A stretch of DNA of 43,430 nucleotides from Verrucomicrobiota bacterium (GCA_028872915.1 JAGWNY010000025.1:1-43430), one strand, 5' to 3'; shown: positions 27,596 through 37,093, counted from the first letter of the stretch. Numbers and translations are program-made. The notes: generated by a model not told the origin, from the letters alone.

Positions 27596-28276
27596 ATGCT
27601 GAAGGCCATGAACGTCACTGAACCATTGCTACAAACCCGACCGCCGACCGGCACCGGCGCGGCGCAAGTCGCCCGGCCCCGGTTCAATCCCACCCGGCTT
27701 TTTGTGGAAAAGGACCGGCTGGCGTGGTTCTGGTTCCTGTTCGCAATGACGGTGCTGGTACTGGCCGCCGTTGACCGTCTGGCTCTCATTCACAGCTTCA
27801 ATCGAAGCGAACGCGTGGTGGTAGTTGATCCGTCGGACACCTATTATGTCTCGCCTGTCCTCAAATTTCAGGACGCAAAACAATTGCACGTCCAGCAAAG
27901 CGAACTGGCGACCGCCGCCTTTCTGGAACGCAATCCCGATGGCTTCGACAACGCGGATTTGCTCAAGCAACTGTTCCTCAAATCCGCCTTGGATAAGGCC
28001 CAAATCCAATGGGAATCGGAAGCGGACCGTTTCAAGGCCAATCAGTTGCACCAGAAGGCCGAGATTGGGCGCATTGACATTCTCAACAAGGGAAAAAATG
28101 TCGTGCTGACCCAGGTGACGGGCCAGTTGATTCGCGCGGGCATTTTCGACGGCAGGGCGTTCAGCCAGTCTCTGCGTTTCCGGCTCCAGCTAAAATTCCT
28201 GCGTAATTCAAACATGCTCCTCAACGGACGGTTTCCGACCGCCGTCAGCGATTTTCGATATGAAATCCTTCATTAA
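27596..28276 (+). CDS. virB8: VirB8/TrbF-like inner-membrane protein
   Basis: A 226-residue protein with a cytoplasmic basic N-terminus, one transmembrane helix (about 43-66, WFWFLFAMTVLVLAAVDRLAL) and a periplasmic NTF2-like region beginning SERVVVVDPSDTYYVSP. This is the VirB8 arrangement, and the gene sits between B5 and B9 as expected. An alternative start is ATG 27608. It overlaps the next gene by 17 nt, indicating tight coupling. The C-terminus (FPTAVSDFRYEILH) lacks the extra length of classical VirB8. Confidence 0.7.
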   Translation: MLKAMNVTEPLLQTRPPTGTGAAQVARPRFNPTRLFVEKDRLAWFWFLFAMTVLVLAAVDRLALIHSFNRSERVVVVDPSDTYYVSPVLKFQDAKQLHVQQSELATAAFLERNPDGFDNADLLKQLFLKSALDKAQIQWESEADRFKANQLHQKAEIGRIDILNKGKNVVLTQVTGQLIRAGIFDGRAFSQSLRFRLQLKFLRNSNMLLNGRFPTAVSDFRYEILH

Positions 28277-29222
28277 CATTTTCATCCTGGTCCTGTGCTG
28301 GGCGCAAACCGCGCTGGCGGCTGCGCAAATCAAGCAATTCGTGTTGGATGATCAATGCGTGTATCCCATCGCCGTGGCGCGCGACCGGGTGACGACCATC
28401 AGTTTTCCCGGCCCGATTTCCGCGATTGACGCGGCCAACGTGACCGTGGACGGCAGCACGCCGGGCCTGTTCCAAATCGCCCACACCAAGGGATCACCCT
28501 TCTTTTCGGTGCGCGCCCTGGCCACCAACGCCGTCACGGACGTCAACGTGCGCTGGAACGACCGGACCTACTCCCTGGAATTGCACGCAAGCGACAAACC
28601 GTGTTATTCGGTCAATTTTGAATTGCCCAACGACCAATCCTTTGCCCCGCCATCAAGTCCGGTTGCCGTGACGCCCGACCGGCTGCTGGCCTTGTTGGAC
28701 ACCGCCAAAGCCTGGCCGTTGCTCAAAGAATATCGTCCCGCAGCCGTGGCCGACATCCAGCACGTCAGATATCGCAGACGGCAAATCATGGACTACAAGA
28801 CTTATGCGGTGCAAATTGACGAGGTGTTCCGGTTTAACCCCGAAGACACACTGGTTTTCCGGCTCAGCTTGACCAACAAAACGGATGATCCGTTGCACTA
28901 TCAGCCGGACGGATTCTGGTTGCGGGTCGGCGACCGCCTCTATCCCGAATCCTTCAGCGACGCCAGCGGTATTATACCCCCTCGAAGCACCTCCCCGGCA
29001 TACTTTGAAGTCACCGGCGCGCCCGACGGGGGGCGCAATGACCTGTCATTGAAAAATAAATTCATCGTCCTTCTCGACGTCTTTCCAGCCAGCCAGCCCG
29101 CGACGGTTAAGAAGCCGGTTCACGCCGTTGCATCCAAGCCAGCGCCGCCAAAGCTCATACCGGCCAAACCAGTCCGGCCCAGGCTGGTCAAACCACTACT
29201 TTCGCCCCGCATGAAATCATGA
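28260..29222 (+). CDS. virB9: VirB9/TrbG-like outer-membrane core protein
   Basis: A 320-residue protein with a signal peptide (MKSFINIFILVLCWAQTALAA). It has an N-terminal beta domain (QFVLDDQCVYPIAVARDRVTTISFPGPI, as in VirB9 metal or adhesion lobes) and a C-terminal beta-sandwich (DEVFRFNPEDTLVFRLSL, DPLHYQPDGFWLRVGDRLYP). A Pro/Lys/Ala-rich tail after residue ~275 is unusual for the family. With VirB10 and a lipoprotein it would form the outer-membrane channel. It overlaps both neighbours. Confidence 0.7.
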   Translation: MKSFINIFILVLCWAQTALAAAQIKQFVLDDQCVYPIAVARDRVTTISFPGPISAIDAANVTVDGSTPGLFQIAHTKGSPFFSVRALATNAVTDVNVRWNDRTYSLELHASDKPCYSVNFELPNDQSFAPPSSPVAVTPDRLLALLDTAKAWPLLKEYRPAAVADIQHVRYRRRQIMDYKTYAVQIDEVFRFNPEDTLVFRLSLTNKTDDPLHYQPDGFWLRVGDRLYPESFSDASGIIPPRSTSPAYFEVTGAPDGGRNDLSLKNKFIVLLDVFPASQPATVKKPVHAVASKPAPPKLIPAKPVRPRLVKPLLSPRMKS

Positions 29223-30235
29223 ACCCGCGCACCGCCATCAATTTCTTCCGCCGGCCCGTGGGCGCCTTCACCGGCTTTTGCGTCATGGTAGCCATCGCCC
29301 TCTTTGTGACACATCATTTCCAAAAGCCCCATCAGAAAAACTCGTCGCCGCCGGTCAATTCCGCAGGGGCGGCGCAAGCGCCGTCGCTGGTCCAATCGGT
29401 TCAAGAAAACATGCAGGCGTATAATCCACCGCCAGTCCAGTGGAGCAGCGCCACCGAAAGGCGGGAACAAAAGCCGGCCTTGCCGCCCATCAGCCTGTTT
29501 AACTACACCCCGTCCGGCAAAGGCAAATCATTGAGTCTCCTGTATGCGCCGTATGGCCGATTGATCCCATGCGAATTGGTCGTTACAGTGGATTCGTCCA
29601 CCATTCGCACACCCATCATTGGCCTGACCACCGAGGGCGTCTATTATCATGGGCATCTCATCATTCCTGCAGGAACGGAAATTCATGGCGTGGCGCAGCT
29701 TGACCGGGTGCGGGAGCGCATTGCCAGCGCCAACCGCTGGATTCTGGTGCTGCCCAACGGCCAGGAACTCACGCTGACCGGCATCGTCCTGGACCGCCAA
29801 AGCAATCCCGATGGCACGGGCTGGGGCATCACCGACGGTAGCGCCGGTTTGCGCGGGCAGTTAATCAAAAGCGACAACATGGCGGAAATCAAGTTGTTCG
29901 CCGCCTCGTTTTTAAGCGCGGCGGGAGCGACGCTCAATCAGAATCAGCAAACGTTGCTTGGCTATCAACTGCTGCCCAACACACAAAACGCCGCGTTGGC
30001 GGGAGCGCAAAGCGTTTTGGCCGCTTACGCGAAGCAAATCTACGATTCCATCCAGAAAAACGGCTTCTATGTCCGCGTTCCGGCCGGAAAACAGTTCTAT
30101 CTTTATGTCACCCAAACCATTGATCGGGGCGAGGCGGCCGCCGGCGAATCGCGTTCCCAGCCCAATGGCATCAACAATCCGCCGTCCACCCCGGCACGGC
30201 CTGAATTTTCACCTATTCAATCCATGCAGCCATGA
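29219..30235 (+). CDS. virB10: VirB10/TrbI-like channel protein
   Basis: A 338-residue protein with one N-terminal transmembrane helix (about 17-31, FTGFCVMVAIALFVT), a Pro/Gln-rich periplasmic linker, and the VirB10 barrel domain. That domain carries IPCELVVTVDSSTIRTPIIG, GHLIIPAGTEIHGVAQLDRVRERI and WILVLPNGQELTLTGI, followed by VRVPAGKQFYLYVTQ at the end, the typical VirB10 signature order. It bridges the inner and outer membranes. It begins in an ATGA overlap with virB9 and overlaps the next lipoprotein gene likewise. Confidence 0.85.
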   Translation: MNPRTAINFFRRPVGAFTGFCVMVAIALFVTHHFQKPHQKNSSPPVNSAGAAQAPSLVQSVQENMQAYNPPPVQWSSATERREQKPALPPISLFNYTPSGKGKSLSLLYAPYGRLIPCELVVTVDSSTIRTPIIGLTTEGVYYHGHLIIPAGTEIHGVAQLDRVRERIASANRWILVLPNGQELTLTGIVLDRQSNPDGTGWGITDGSAGLRGQLIKSDNMAEIKLFAASFLSAAGATLNQNQQTLLGYQLLPNTQNAALAGAQSVLAAYAKQIYDSIQKNGFYVRVPAGKQFYLYVTQTIDRGEAAAGESRSQPNGINNPPSTPARPEFSPIQSMQP

Positions 30236-30795
30236 AAGTCCGATTTCTTATCCCACTGTTGCTCTTGACCGGATGCGCGTCGCCGCGCATTGTCCAAATG
30301 CCGCCGCTCGTTCCCGGCGCCGCGGCGACCGAATCCGTCCGTTACCCGGAAATCGTCAAATCCTATTACGTCGGGCGCTACATTGATCCCGACAACCCCG
30401 GCATTATGCATGGGCGGCAAGTCCTTTATCGCGTCGAGACTCCGGCCCGGTGGAATTTGCATCCTGGCGGGTCGTCAGTCACGTCCCCGTCCGGCCTCGC
30501 AATGGCCGCCACCAATTCCGCCTACGTCAATCCGCCCATCAATGCCGCCGTCATTGCCGAGGTCAACAAGCAGCGGGCGGCCACCCAAACCTTGCTAAAT
30601 GAAGGCGCAAAATTGAACCAAACACTTTCGCAACTCCCCGCCGCATTCAACGCCGTAAAACAAGTTGAGCAGCAGAACCTGCAATTGAAGCAGGAACTCA
30701 CCGCCACCGAAAACCGGCTGGACGCCTTGGAAGTGGAATTGCGGAACAAACCAGCCGACTCGCTCGGCACAAACCAAACCACAAACGAATGGTGA
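30232..30795 (+). CDS. Transfer-operon lipoprotein with coiled coil (TraV-like position)
   Basis: A 187-residue protein starting in the ATGA overlap with virB10. It has a signal peptide with lipobox LLLTGCA, a region SYYVGRYIDPDNPGIMHGRQVLYRVE, and a C-terminal coiled coil (about 125-172, AFNAVKQVEQQNLQLKQEL). The position after VirB10 and the lipid anchor suggest an outer-membrane component comparable to TraV, but sequence evidence is limited. It sits 22 bp before the next gene. Confidence 0.6.
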   Translation: MKVRFLIPLLLLTGCASPRIVQMPPLVPGAAATESVRYPEIVKSYYVGRYIDPDNPGIMHGRQVLYRVETPARWNLHPGGSSVTSPSGLAMAATNSAYVNPPINAAVIAEVNKQRAATQTLLNEGAKLNQTLSQLPAAFNAVKQVEQQNLQLKQELTATENRLDALEVELRNKPADSLGTNQTTNEW

Positions 30796-30817
30796 AACCA
30801 TGAGTAGAAAGGAAAAT

Positions 30818-31225
30818 ATGCCACTCAAACGAAATGAAAACGCCGCCGGCAGTGGCGCGGCTGAATCAAACGGCGAACACAATGCGCCGTTTGAATTTCG
30901 GGAAAATCCGCGCGTCAACGCACAGATTGACGGCTACATCAAACAAAATCCCAAGCGATGGGCCTTCGTCAAGTCCATGCCACGCGAGCGGCTGGAACGG
31001 GCCTATGTCTGGCAGCAAATCCGTTCCAATGAACGGCAGCAAAAGATGAACGGCGGATTGCTTCGCAAAATCGAGGAAAATCCCGCCCTCAAAAGCGCCT
31101 ACGAAAGCCTGCTGGCGCAGATTCCCGAAGGACAACGGGAGCGGGCCAGGGTCAGCATTGCCCGAACGCTTGTGATTTCGCAGAACAGATCGCAACGGCA
31201 AAACACCGTCGCCGCCACCCCCTGA
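30818..31225 (+). CDS. Charged small protein of the transfer operon
   Basis: A 135-residue protein from ATG 30818, where AAAGGA lies 5 nt upstream; a longer form from ATG 30800 is possible. It is hydrophilic and mainly helical, with PRVNAQIDGYIKQNPKRWAF, MPRERLERAYVWQQIRSNERQQ and LAQIPEGQRERARVSIARTLV. No membrane segment or known domain is visible. It is possibly a relaxosome-type or DNA-binding accessory protein, judged only from charge and operon position. Confidence 0.6.
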   Translation: MPLKRNENAAGSGAAESNGEHNAPFEFRENPRVNAQIDGYIKQNPKRWAFVKSMPRERLERAYVWQQIRSNERQQKMNGGLLRKIEENPALKSAYESLLAQIPEGQRERARVSIARTLVISQNRSQRQNTVAATP

Positions 31226-31433
31226 TATGCGGCGGCTTCAAAGACTTCGCGTTTTTGCCCGCTTCGCCTCGCCCTGTTTCCCTGCAAGGCCGCGTGCAAA
31301 CAACGCGAAGACTTTTCATTGCAAACGTTAGGAGGATGCCGCCGTTTCGAGTCACCGTTGTCGCCTCTCACGGCCGCATCAAGGCGTAGCACGCGGACAT
31401 CCTGGAAAATAATCCGGGTTGAGTTAAATTCGT
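31226..31433. other. Intergenic region with an imperfect inverted repeat
   Basis: About 200 bp without a gene. The stretch holding GACTTCGCGTT near 31240 and AACGCGAAGAC near 31305 forms a 13-of-14 inverted repeat around ~50 nt. Function unknown. Confidence 0.3.
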
Positions 31434-34400
31434 ATGGCATTAAAACGGTCAAAACCGAACACCGATGATGGGCAGCTAAACCTGTTTTCAAATTATGGAC
31501 ACCACAACGACACTGACGCAATACGGCATGATGGCCGAGGAACATTGGCGCAAGTTTCGCCCCAAGATGGTCGCCGAAATGGAAGCCAAGGGGATTCTGG
31601 AGGAAATGCTGCTGGACGCGGAGCGAAAGACGAAGGACGAACTCTACGACCTGACAAAGCAATTTCAAAAACAGAACATGACGGCGCAGCAGGCCCACAA
31701 CCGCGCCTGGGAAATCGTGAGGGAACGATACATCTTTCTGCCCCCCGAAGCCGAGTAGAGCAGCCGCGAAATCAAAACAATCACCGCATCACGGAAAAGG
31801 ACGAGGTCGGCAAAGGGTCGCTTCGCAAAAAATGCTGGCACAACCTTCAGGCCATTCGGCTTATCAAGCAGCTTGAAACGGAGAAGCGACCGGCCACCAG
31901 CGAGGAAAAATCCAAGCTCGTGCGCTACGTCGGCTGGGGAGGCTTGCCGCACATCTTCAGTCCGGGAACCGATTGGCAGGCGGAGAACGCAGAACTGACG
32001 GGCTTGCTTTCCGATGAAGAATTCAGCGCGGCGCGCGCCACGACGCTCAACGCCCATTATACCTCCGGCGAGGTCATCCACGCCATGTATTTGGCGCTGG
32101 AACGAATGGGATTCAAAGGCGGACGTATCCTTGAACCCGCCTGCGGCATCGGCAACTTCATTGGCTACATGCCGGACACAATTCAGTCACGCTCCATCAT
32201 CACCGGCATCGAAATTGATCCGCTGACCGCGAAAATCGCCAAGGCTTTATATCCCGACGCGGACATTCGCCACGAAGCTTTTGAAAAATCAAGTCTGGCC
32301 GATGAATTTTTCGACGCGGCTGTATCCAACATTCCATTTGGCGATTACAAACCTTATGACCCGAAATTCAACAAGCATGGGTTTTTGATTCACGATTATT
32401 TCTTCGCGGCGGCGCTCGAAAAAGTCCGGCCCGGTGGGCTGGTCATGTTCATCACGTCAATGGGCACGATGGATAAAAACAATCCCTCCTTGCGAAAATA
32501 TCTTAAAGAACGCGCTGATTTGGTCGGCGCAGTCCGCCTTCCCAACAGCGCGTTCAAGCAGAACGCCAATACGGAAGTCACCACGGATATTGTGATTTTG
32601 AAAAAACGGCGGCTGCGGGAAACCGGCAAAGGCGCAAAATGGGAAAAAGTTGTCCCATACACCAGCACCAGCGGAGAGGTCATACCCATCAACGAGTATT
32701 ATTTTAACCAACCCCAAATGATGCTGGGTGAAATGCAGTTGAAAGGGCGGATGTATGCACGCAACGAACCAACGCTGGTGGGCAACGGCAAGGCAATCCA
32801 GGAAGCACTGGCCGAAGCCGTCGCACGCCTGCCGCAAGGCATCTACGAGTCGCTGGATCGCTCGCTCGAACTCACACCGGCGCAACAGACCATCCTTGCG
32901 CCCAAGCACGTCAAGCCAAACGCCTACACGATTCACGATGATGAAATCGCCGTCCGCCGCAACGATAACCTGGTTCCGCTCCCCCATCTGCCAATTCAAA
33001 CCAAGCTTCGCATACGGGGCATGATTCGGGTGCGCGATGCCGTGCGCGAATGTTTGCGGACACAACTCGAAGACGCACCCGACGATGACATTCAACTGGC
33101 GCGGGCATTGCTCAACCAAGCTTACGACCGATTCGTTTCCCGTTTCGGCCCCGTGTCCGACCGCGTGAACGCCAACGCTTTCGAGGGCGACCCCGATTTA
33201 CCGTTGCTGTTCTCACTGGAAAATTATGACGCCGAAAAAAAGAAAGCGGCCAAGACCGCCGTTTTCCGCGAGCGCACGATTCAAAAGCAAAAGCCCGTTA
33301 CGAGTGTGAATTCGCCCCAAGAGGCCGTGCTCGTGTCATTGAACGAGAAAGGGCGAGTAGATTTGAAGCACATGGAAAAATTACTGGCCCGTCCAGCAGA
33401 AGATTTTTTGCCGGAGTTGAACGGCGTGCTGTTTCTGAATCCGCAAACGCAGGCATGGGAAACCGAAGACCATTACCTATCCGGCGACGTTCGCGAAAAA
33501 CTCAAAACCGCCGAGGCTGCGAGTCTGACCGAACCGCGATTCCTGGAAAACGTCGAGGCGCTCAAGTCAGTTCAGCCGGAGGATTTGTCCGCGACCGAAA
33601 TTGACGCGCGACTGGGAGCGTGCTGGATTCCGGTCAAGGATTTTGAAGAGTTTGCAAAACAATTGCTCGGTGCGGATGACATCACGGTTCAATACATTGT
33701 TCAAATCGGCACCTGGACGGTTCAAGGCGACTGGCAGTCCAAGAATTCCGTGGCGAACACGACCGAATGGGGGACCAATCGCGCTTCCGCGTTGGAATTG
33801 ATTGAAGATGCACTGAATCTGAAAACGCCGACGATTTACGACAAGATTCGCGAGGGCGGAAAGGACAGGTCCGTTGTCAACGCCGACGCGACCGAGGCGG
33901 CACGGGAAAAGCAGCAGAAAATCAAAGACCGCTTCCGGGAATGGATATGGCAGGAAGATGAGCGGCGCGAACGGCTCGTCAAAAAATACAATGAGGAATT
34001 CAATTCCACCAGGCTGCGCGCATTTAGCGGCGACCATCTGACACTGCCCGGCGCGAGTCAAATCATCCAGTTGCACCGCCACCAGAAAGCAGGTGTCTGG
34101 CGCATTTTACAAACGCACAACACGCTTCTCGGCCACGTCGTCGGAGCGGGCAAGACCTACACGATGGTTGCGGCGGCGATGGAATTGAAACGCCTGGGTC
34201 TGGCGCGCAAGCCCATGATCAGCGTTCCCAATCACATGCTCGGACAATTTTCGTCGGAACTCCTGACGTTATATCCGAGCGCGAACATTCTCGCGGCCAC
34301 AAAGGAGGATTTTGAAATGAGCAAGCGCCGCGAACTGATGAGCCGCATTGCCACGGGCAATTGGGACGCCATCATCGTCACCCATTCCGGCTTTGAAAAA

Positions 34401-36614
34401 ATCCCAATGTCCGAGAAATCCAAGCGTGAATTTTTCCAAACGCAGATTGACGAACTCAAAGACGCAATCAAGGAAGGAAAAGAGGCGCAGAACAACCGCC
34501 GAATTGTCAAACGCCTCGAATCCGCCAAGAAAAAACTGGAGACGAAATTGAAGCTGCTCGCGGCTGACGAGAAGAAGGACATGACCATTACGTTTGAGGA
34601 ACTGGGCGTGGACAGACTTTTCGTGGACGAAGCCCATTACTTCAAAAACCTGTTTTACGTTTCCAAAATGACGCGCGTGGCCGGGATGCCGCAAACCGCG
34701 TCCGAGCGTGCCTTCGATATGTTTCTGAAGGTTCAATACATCCAGAAAGTCAACAACGGCGGCGGCGTGGTGTTCGCCACGGGAACGCCAATCGCCAACA
34801 GCGTCGCCGAAATGTTCACCATGCAGCGATACTTGCAGATGGGCGCACTGCGGAAACAGGGACTGCATCATTTCGATTCGTGGGCGGCGACGTTCGGCGA
34901 GCCGGTGACGGCGATGGAGCTTGCGCCGGACGGCGGCGGCTACCGGCTCAACACGCGCTTCGCCCGCTTCATCAACGTGCCGGAATTGATGCAGATGTTC
35001 TGTCAGACTGCCGACATACAGACCGCCGACATGCTTAAATTGCCCGTGCCGGAAATTCAGAATGGCAAGCCCGTCGTTATCCGCGCGCCGTCCACGCCGG
35101 AACTAAAGAAAGTGGTGGAAGGACTCGTCCAGAGGGCAGAAAAAATCCGCAGCGGTCGTGTGCCGCCCGAAGTGGACAACATGCTCAAGATTACGACCGA
35201 GGGACGCAAGGCGGCGCTGGATTTGCGCGTGCTCAATCCACGCGCCAAAGACCATCCAGACAGCAAAATCAATCTGGCAGCCGACAAAATCTTCCAAATC
35301 TGGAAGGCGACAGAAGGCGAGCAAAGCACGCAGTTGATATTCTGTGATTTGTCCACACCGTCACCGACAAACCGGCAGTTTTGCGCCTACGACGATCTGA
35401 AAGCCAAACTCGTCCGGCAGGGCATTCCTACCGAACAGATCGCGTTCATTCAGGATTACGACAGCGATGTTCAAAAACACGTTTTGTTCAAAGACGTTCA
35501 GTCGGGCAAAATTAGAATCCTTTTCGGCAGCACACAAAAGATGGGCACCGGCACAAATGTTCAGGAGCGGCTCATTGCATTGCATCACATTGACGCTCCT
35601 TGGCGGCCCGCCGACGTAGAGCAACGCGAGGGGCGGATTCTCCGGCAGGGCAATCGCAACAAAACAGTTCAAATTTACCGTTACGTCACCGAGGCGAGTT
35701 TTGACGCCTATATGTGGCAAACCTTGGAGACCAAGGCGAAATTCATTCATCAGGTGATGTCGGGCGACACCCACATCCGGCACATTGAGGACATTGACTC
35801 GCGGGCGTTGACGTATGCGGAGGTGAAGGCCATCGCATCGGGCAATCCGTTGGTGATCGAAAAGGCATCTGTGGACGCTGAAATCACCCGGCTGACGCGA
35901 CTGCGTTCTCAGCACGCCGAAACACAATTTCGGATTCGCTCTGAACTGCGGCGGTCTAAAGAAGCACTCCCTGTCATTGGCCAACGGATTGAAAACATCA
36001 AACTGGACATTGCCGGGCGGACCGACACGCGGGGCGATGCGTTTCAGATCGAACTGGAAAAGCAGGTAGTCAAAGACCGGGGCATCGCCGGCGAGTTGCT
36101 CAATCGGATCGCCAGGCGCGTTGCCGGCTCGACCAATTCACACGTCATCGGCTCATTCGCCGGTTTTCAAGTGCTGGCGCGTCCAGCCGTCCTGCAACCG
36201 ACGGAAATCGTTTTGAAGGGACACAATTATTACACCGCCCACGTATCCGAAACGGCTTTGGGGACAATTCGTTCCCTCGAATACGCCGCACAGAATCTTG
36301 AAGAACGGCTTGCATATCACCAACGCGAATTGGCGAACACACAAAAGAAATGCGGCGAATTGGAAACGAAAGTCGGACAAGCATTCGAGCACGAAATAAA
36401 ATTGCAATCACTCGGCCAACGGCAGAAGGAGTTGGAGGAAGCATTGGACATCTCCAAAAATCAGGCGTCAAACGCGCTTGCCGCTGAGGAAACGGAAGTG
36501 CAAGCCGAAAACGAACCGGAATCTGAATCAGTCCAAAATGACGTGCGGCAAGGACCGGCAAGAATTTCCAATGCAAAAGCCGTTCCCAAAATGCGCGTGG
36601 CAGCGACGAGGTGA
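31434..36614 (+). CDS. DarB-like N6-adenine methyltransferase-helicase
   Basis: A 1726-residue fusion. Methyltransferase motif I is ILEPACGIGNFIGY (~231) and motif IV is SNIPFGDY (~298; N-P-P-Y type with Ile for the first Pro and Phe for Tyr). The SNF2-type helicase has Walker A GAGKT (~902), the DEAH box in VDEAHYFKN (~1064), GTPIANS (~1119) and QREGRILRQGNRNKT (~1396). The C-terminus after ~1480 is coiled-coil-rich. Such giant proteins ride on conjugative elements and phages, and phage P1 DarB protects incoming DNA from restriction. The conserved part begins near NNHRITEKDEVG (~113). The first ~112 residues are low-complexity after a QLNLFSN motif and lie in a different frame over the separate gene 31495-31758. 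No better downstream start exists, so ATG 31434 is kept. Confidence 0.85.
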   Translation: MALKRSKPNTDDGQLNLFSNYGHHNDTDAIRHDGRGTLAQVSPQDGRRNGSQGDSGGNAAGRGAKDEGRTLRPDKAISKTEHDGAAGPQPRLGNREGTIHLSAPRSRVEQPRNQNNHRITEKDEVGKGSLRKKCWHNLQAIRLIKQLETEKRPATSEEKSKLVRYVGWGGLPHIFSPGTDWQAENAELTGLLSDEEFSAARATTLNAHYTSGEVIHAMYLALERMGFKGGRILEPACGIGNFIGYMPDTIQSRSIITGIEIDPLTAKIAKALYPDADIRHEAFEKSSLADEFFDAAVSNIPFGDYKPYDPKFNKHGFLIHDYFFAAALEKVRPGGLVMFITSMGTMDKNNPSLRKYLKERADLVGAVRLPNSAFKQNANTEVTTDIVILKKRRLRETGKGAKWEKVVPYTSTSGEVIPINEYYFNQPQMMLGEMQLKGRMYARNEPTLVGNGKAIQEALAEAVARLPQGIYESLDRSLELTPAQQTILAPKHVKPNAYTIHDDEIAVRRNDNLVPLPHLPIQTKLRIRGMIRVRDAVRECLRTQLEDAPDDDIQLARALLNQAYDRFVSRFGPVSDRVNANAFEGDPDLPLLFSLENYDAEKKKAAKTAVFRERTIQKQKPVTSVNSPQEAVLVSLNEKGRVDLKHMEKLLARPAEDFLPELNGVLFLNPQTQAWETEDHYLSGDVREKLKTAEAASLTEPRFLENVEALKSVQPEDLSATEIDARLGACWIPVKDFEEFAKQLLGADDITVQYIVQIGTWTVQGDWQSKNSVANTTEWGTNRASALELIEDALNLKTPTIYDKIREGGKDRSVVNADATEAAREKQQKIKDRFREWIWQEDERRERLVKKYNEEFNSTRLRAFSGDHLTLPGASQIIQLHRHQKAGVWRILQTHNTLLGHVVGAGKTYTMVAAAMELKRLGLARKPMISVPNHMLGQFSSELLTLYPSANILAATKEDFEMSKRRELMSRIATGNWDAIIVTHSGFEKIPMSEKSKREFFQTQIDELKDAIKEGKEAQNNRRIVKRLESAKKKLETKLKLLAADEKKDMTITFEELGVDRLFVDEAHYFKNLFYVSKMTRVAGMPQTASERAFDMFLKVQYIQKVNNGGGVVFATGTPIANSVAEMFTMQRYLQMGALRKQGLHHFDSWAATFGEPVTAMELAPDGGGYRLNTRFARFINVPELMQMFCQTADIQTADMLKLPVPEIQNGKPVVIRAPSTPELKKVVEGLVQRAEKIRSGRVPPEVDNMLKITTEGRKAALDLRVLNPRAKDHPDSKINLAADKIFQIWKATEGEQSTQLIFCDLSTPSPTNRQFCAYDDLKAKLVRQGIPTEQIAFIQDYDSDVQKHVLFKDVQSGKIRILFGSTQKMGTGTNVQERLIALHHIDAPWRPADVEQREGRILRQGNRNKTVQIYRYVTEASFDAYMWQTLETKAKFIHQVMSGDTHIRHIEDIDSRALTYAEVKAIASGNPLVIEKASVDAEITRLTRLRSQHAETQFRIRSELRRSKEALPVIGQRIENIKLDIAGRTDTRGDAFQIELEKQVVKDRGIAGELLNRIARRVAGSTNSHVIGSFAGFQVLARPAVLQPTEIVLKGHNYYTAHVSETALGTIRSLEYAAQNLEERLAYHQRELANTQKKCGELETKVGQAFEHEIKLQSLGQRQKELEEALDISKNQASNALAAEETEVQAENEPESESVQNDVRQGPARISNAKAVPKMRVAATR
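31495..31758 (+). CDS. Small protein overlapping the 5' end of the methyltransferase-helicase gene
   Basis: An 87-residue protein in another frame, wholly inside the first 330 nt of the large gene. Its composition is strongly protein-like (helical, with HWRKFRPKMVAEMEAKGIL, ELYDLTKQFQKQN and AWEIVRERYIFLPPE), whereas the overlapping frame reads as Gly/Arg/Asn/Asp-rich filler. I consider it a real conserved small protein. It stops at 31758, and the conserved domain of the large protein begins about 12 nt later. Function unknown. Confidence 0.6.
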   Translation: MDTTTTLTQYGMMAEEHWRKFRPKMVAEMEAKGILEEMLLDAERKTKDELYDLTKQFQKQNMTAQQAHNRAWEIVRERYIFLPPEAE

Positions 36615-36671
36615 AATCACACGCTGCTCGTAATACAAAACCTCTTGGCAAAATCTCCAATTTCCAAGTTC

Positions 36672-37088
36672 CTATATGTCAATGACGGGAAGCCCTGCAA
36701 GCGGGAGACTTTTTGGTGTTCCACTGTCCAATAGCAAATGTGACAGATACGACAATGCAGCAACTTGAAGGGCATGACGATTTTCTGGCAGCATTTTATG
36801 CGTGTGTTTACCAAAAGCCCCGTAGGTGAGGACGCCAGCGCAGGCAAGACTATGAAACATGGCGCGGTGATTTGGATTGTCAGCGGGTTCAATGACATCG
36901 GGTAAAGCGGCGACAGTAGCCCCTCCCAAGGCAAAGAGCGCCAATTCGAGAAAATCAATCCGTTCAACCGTCTGCCAAAAACCCTTCGGCGGGTTTGGCG
37001 ACTCGAAAATGTTGCAAAGCTGCCACGCGAGATTTGCCCCGCCGCCGACAGCCGCACCAACCGTTACATGCTTTTTCAAGTTTGGCAT
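36672..37088 (-). CDS. YdjM/DUF457-like membrane hydrolase, last gene of the CBASS operon
   Basis: A 138-residue protein from ATG 37088, 5 bp after the E2-like gene. It carries the metal-ligand pattern of the YdjM/DUF457 membrane-bound hydrolase family: H7, PDVIEP (D64), NPNHRAMFHS (H74, R75, H79) and SHLLLD (H117, D121). Hydrophobic helices lie at about 9-25, 46-62, 79-92 and 107-121, so it should sit in the inner membrane. In CBASS, membrane-acting effectors destroy the envelope when activated by a cyclic nucleotide. This protein is a candidate second effector or accessory factor, but no cyclic-nucleotide-sensing domain is visible. An upstream extension to 37229 was rejected because it overlaps the E2-like gene. 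Confidence 0.7.
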   Translation of the reverse strand: MPNLKKHVTVGAAVGGGANLAWQLCNIFESPNPPKGFWQTVERIDFLELALFALGGATVAALPDVIEPADNPNHRAMFHSLACAGVLTYGAFGKHTHKMLPENRHALQVAALSYLSHLLLDSGTPKSLPLAGLPVIDI

Positions 37089-37093
37089 AACTT

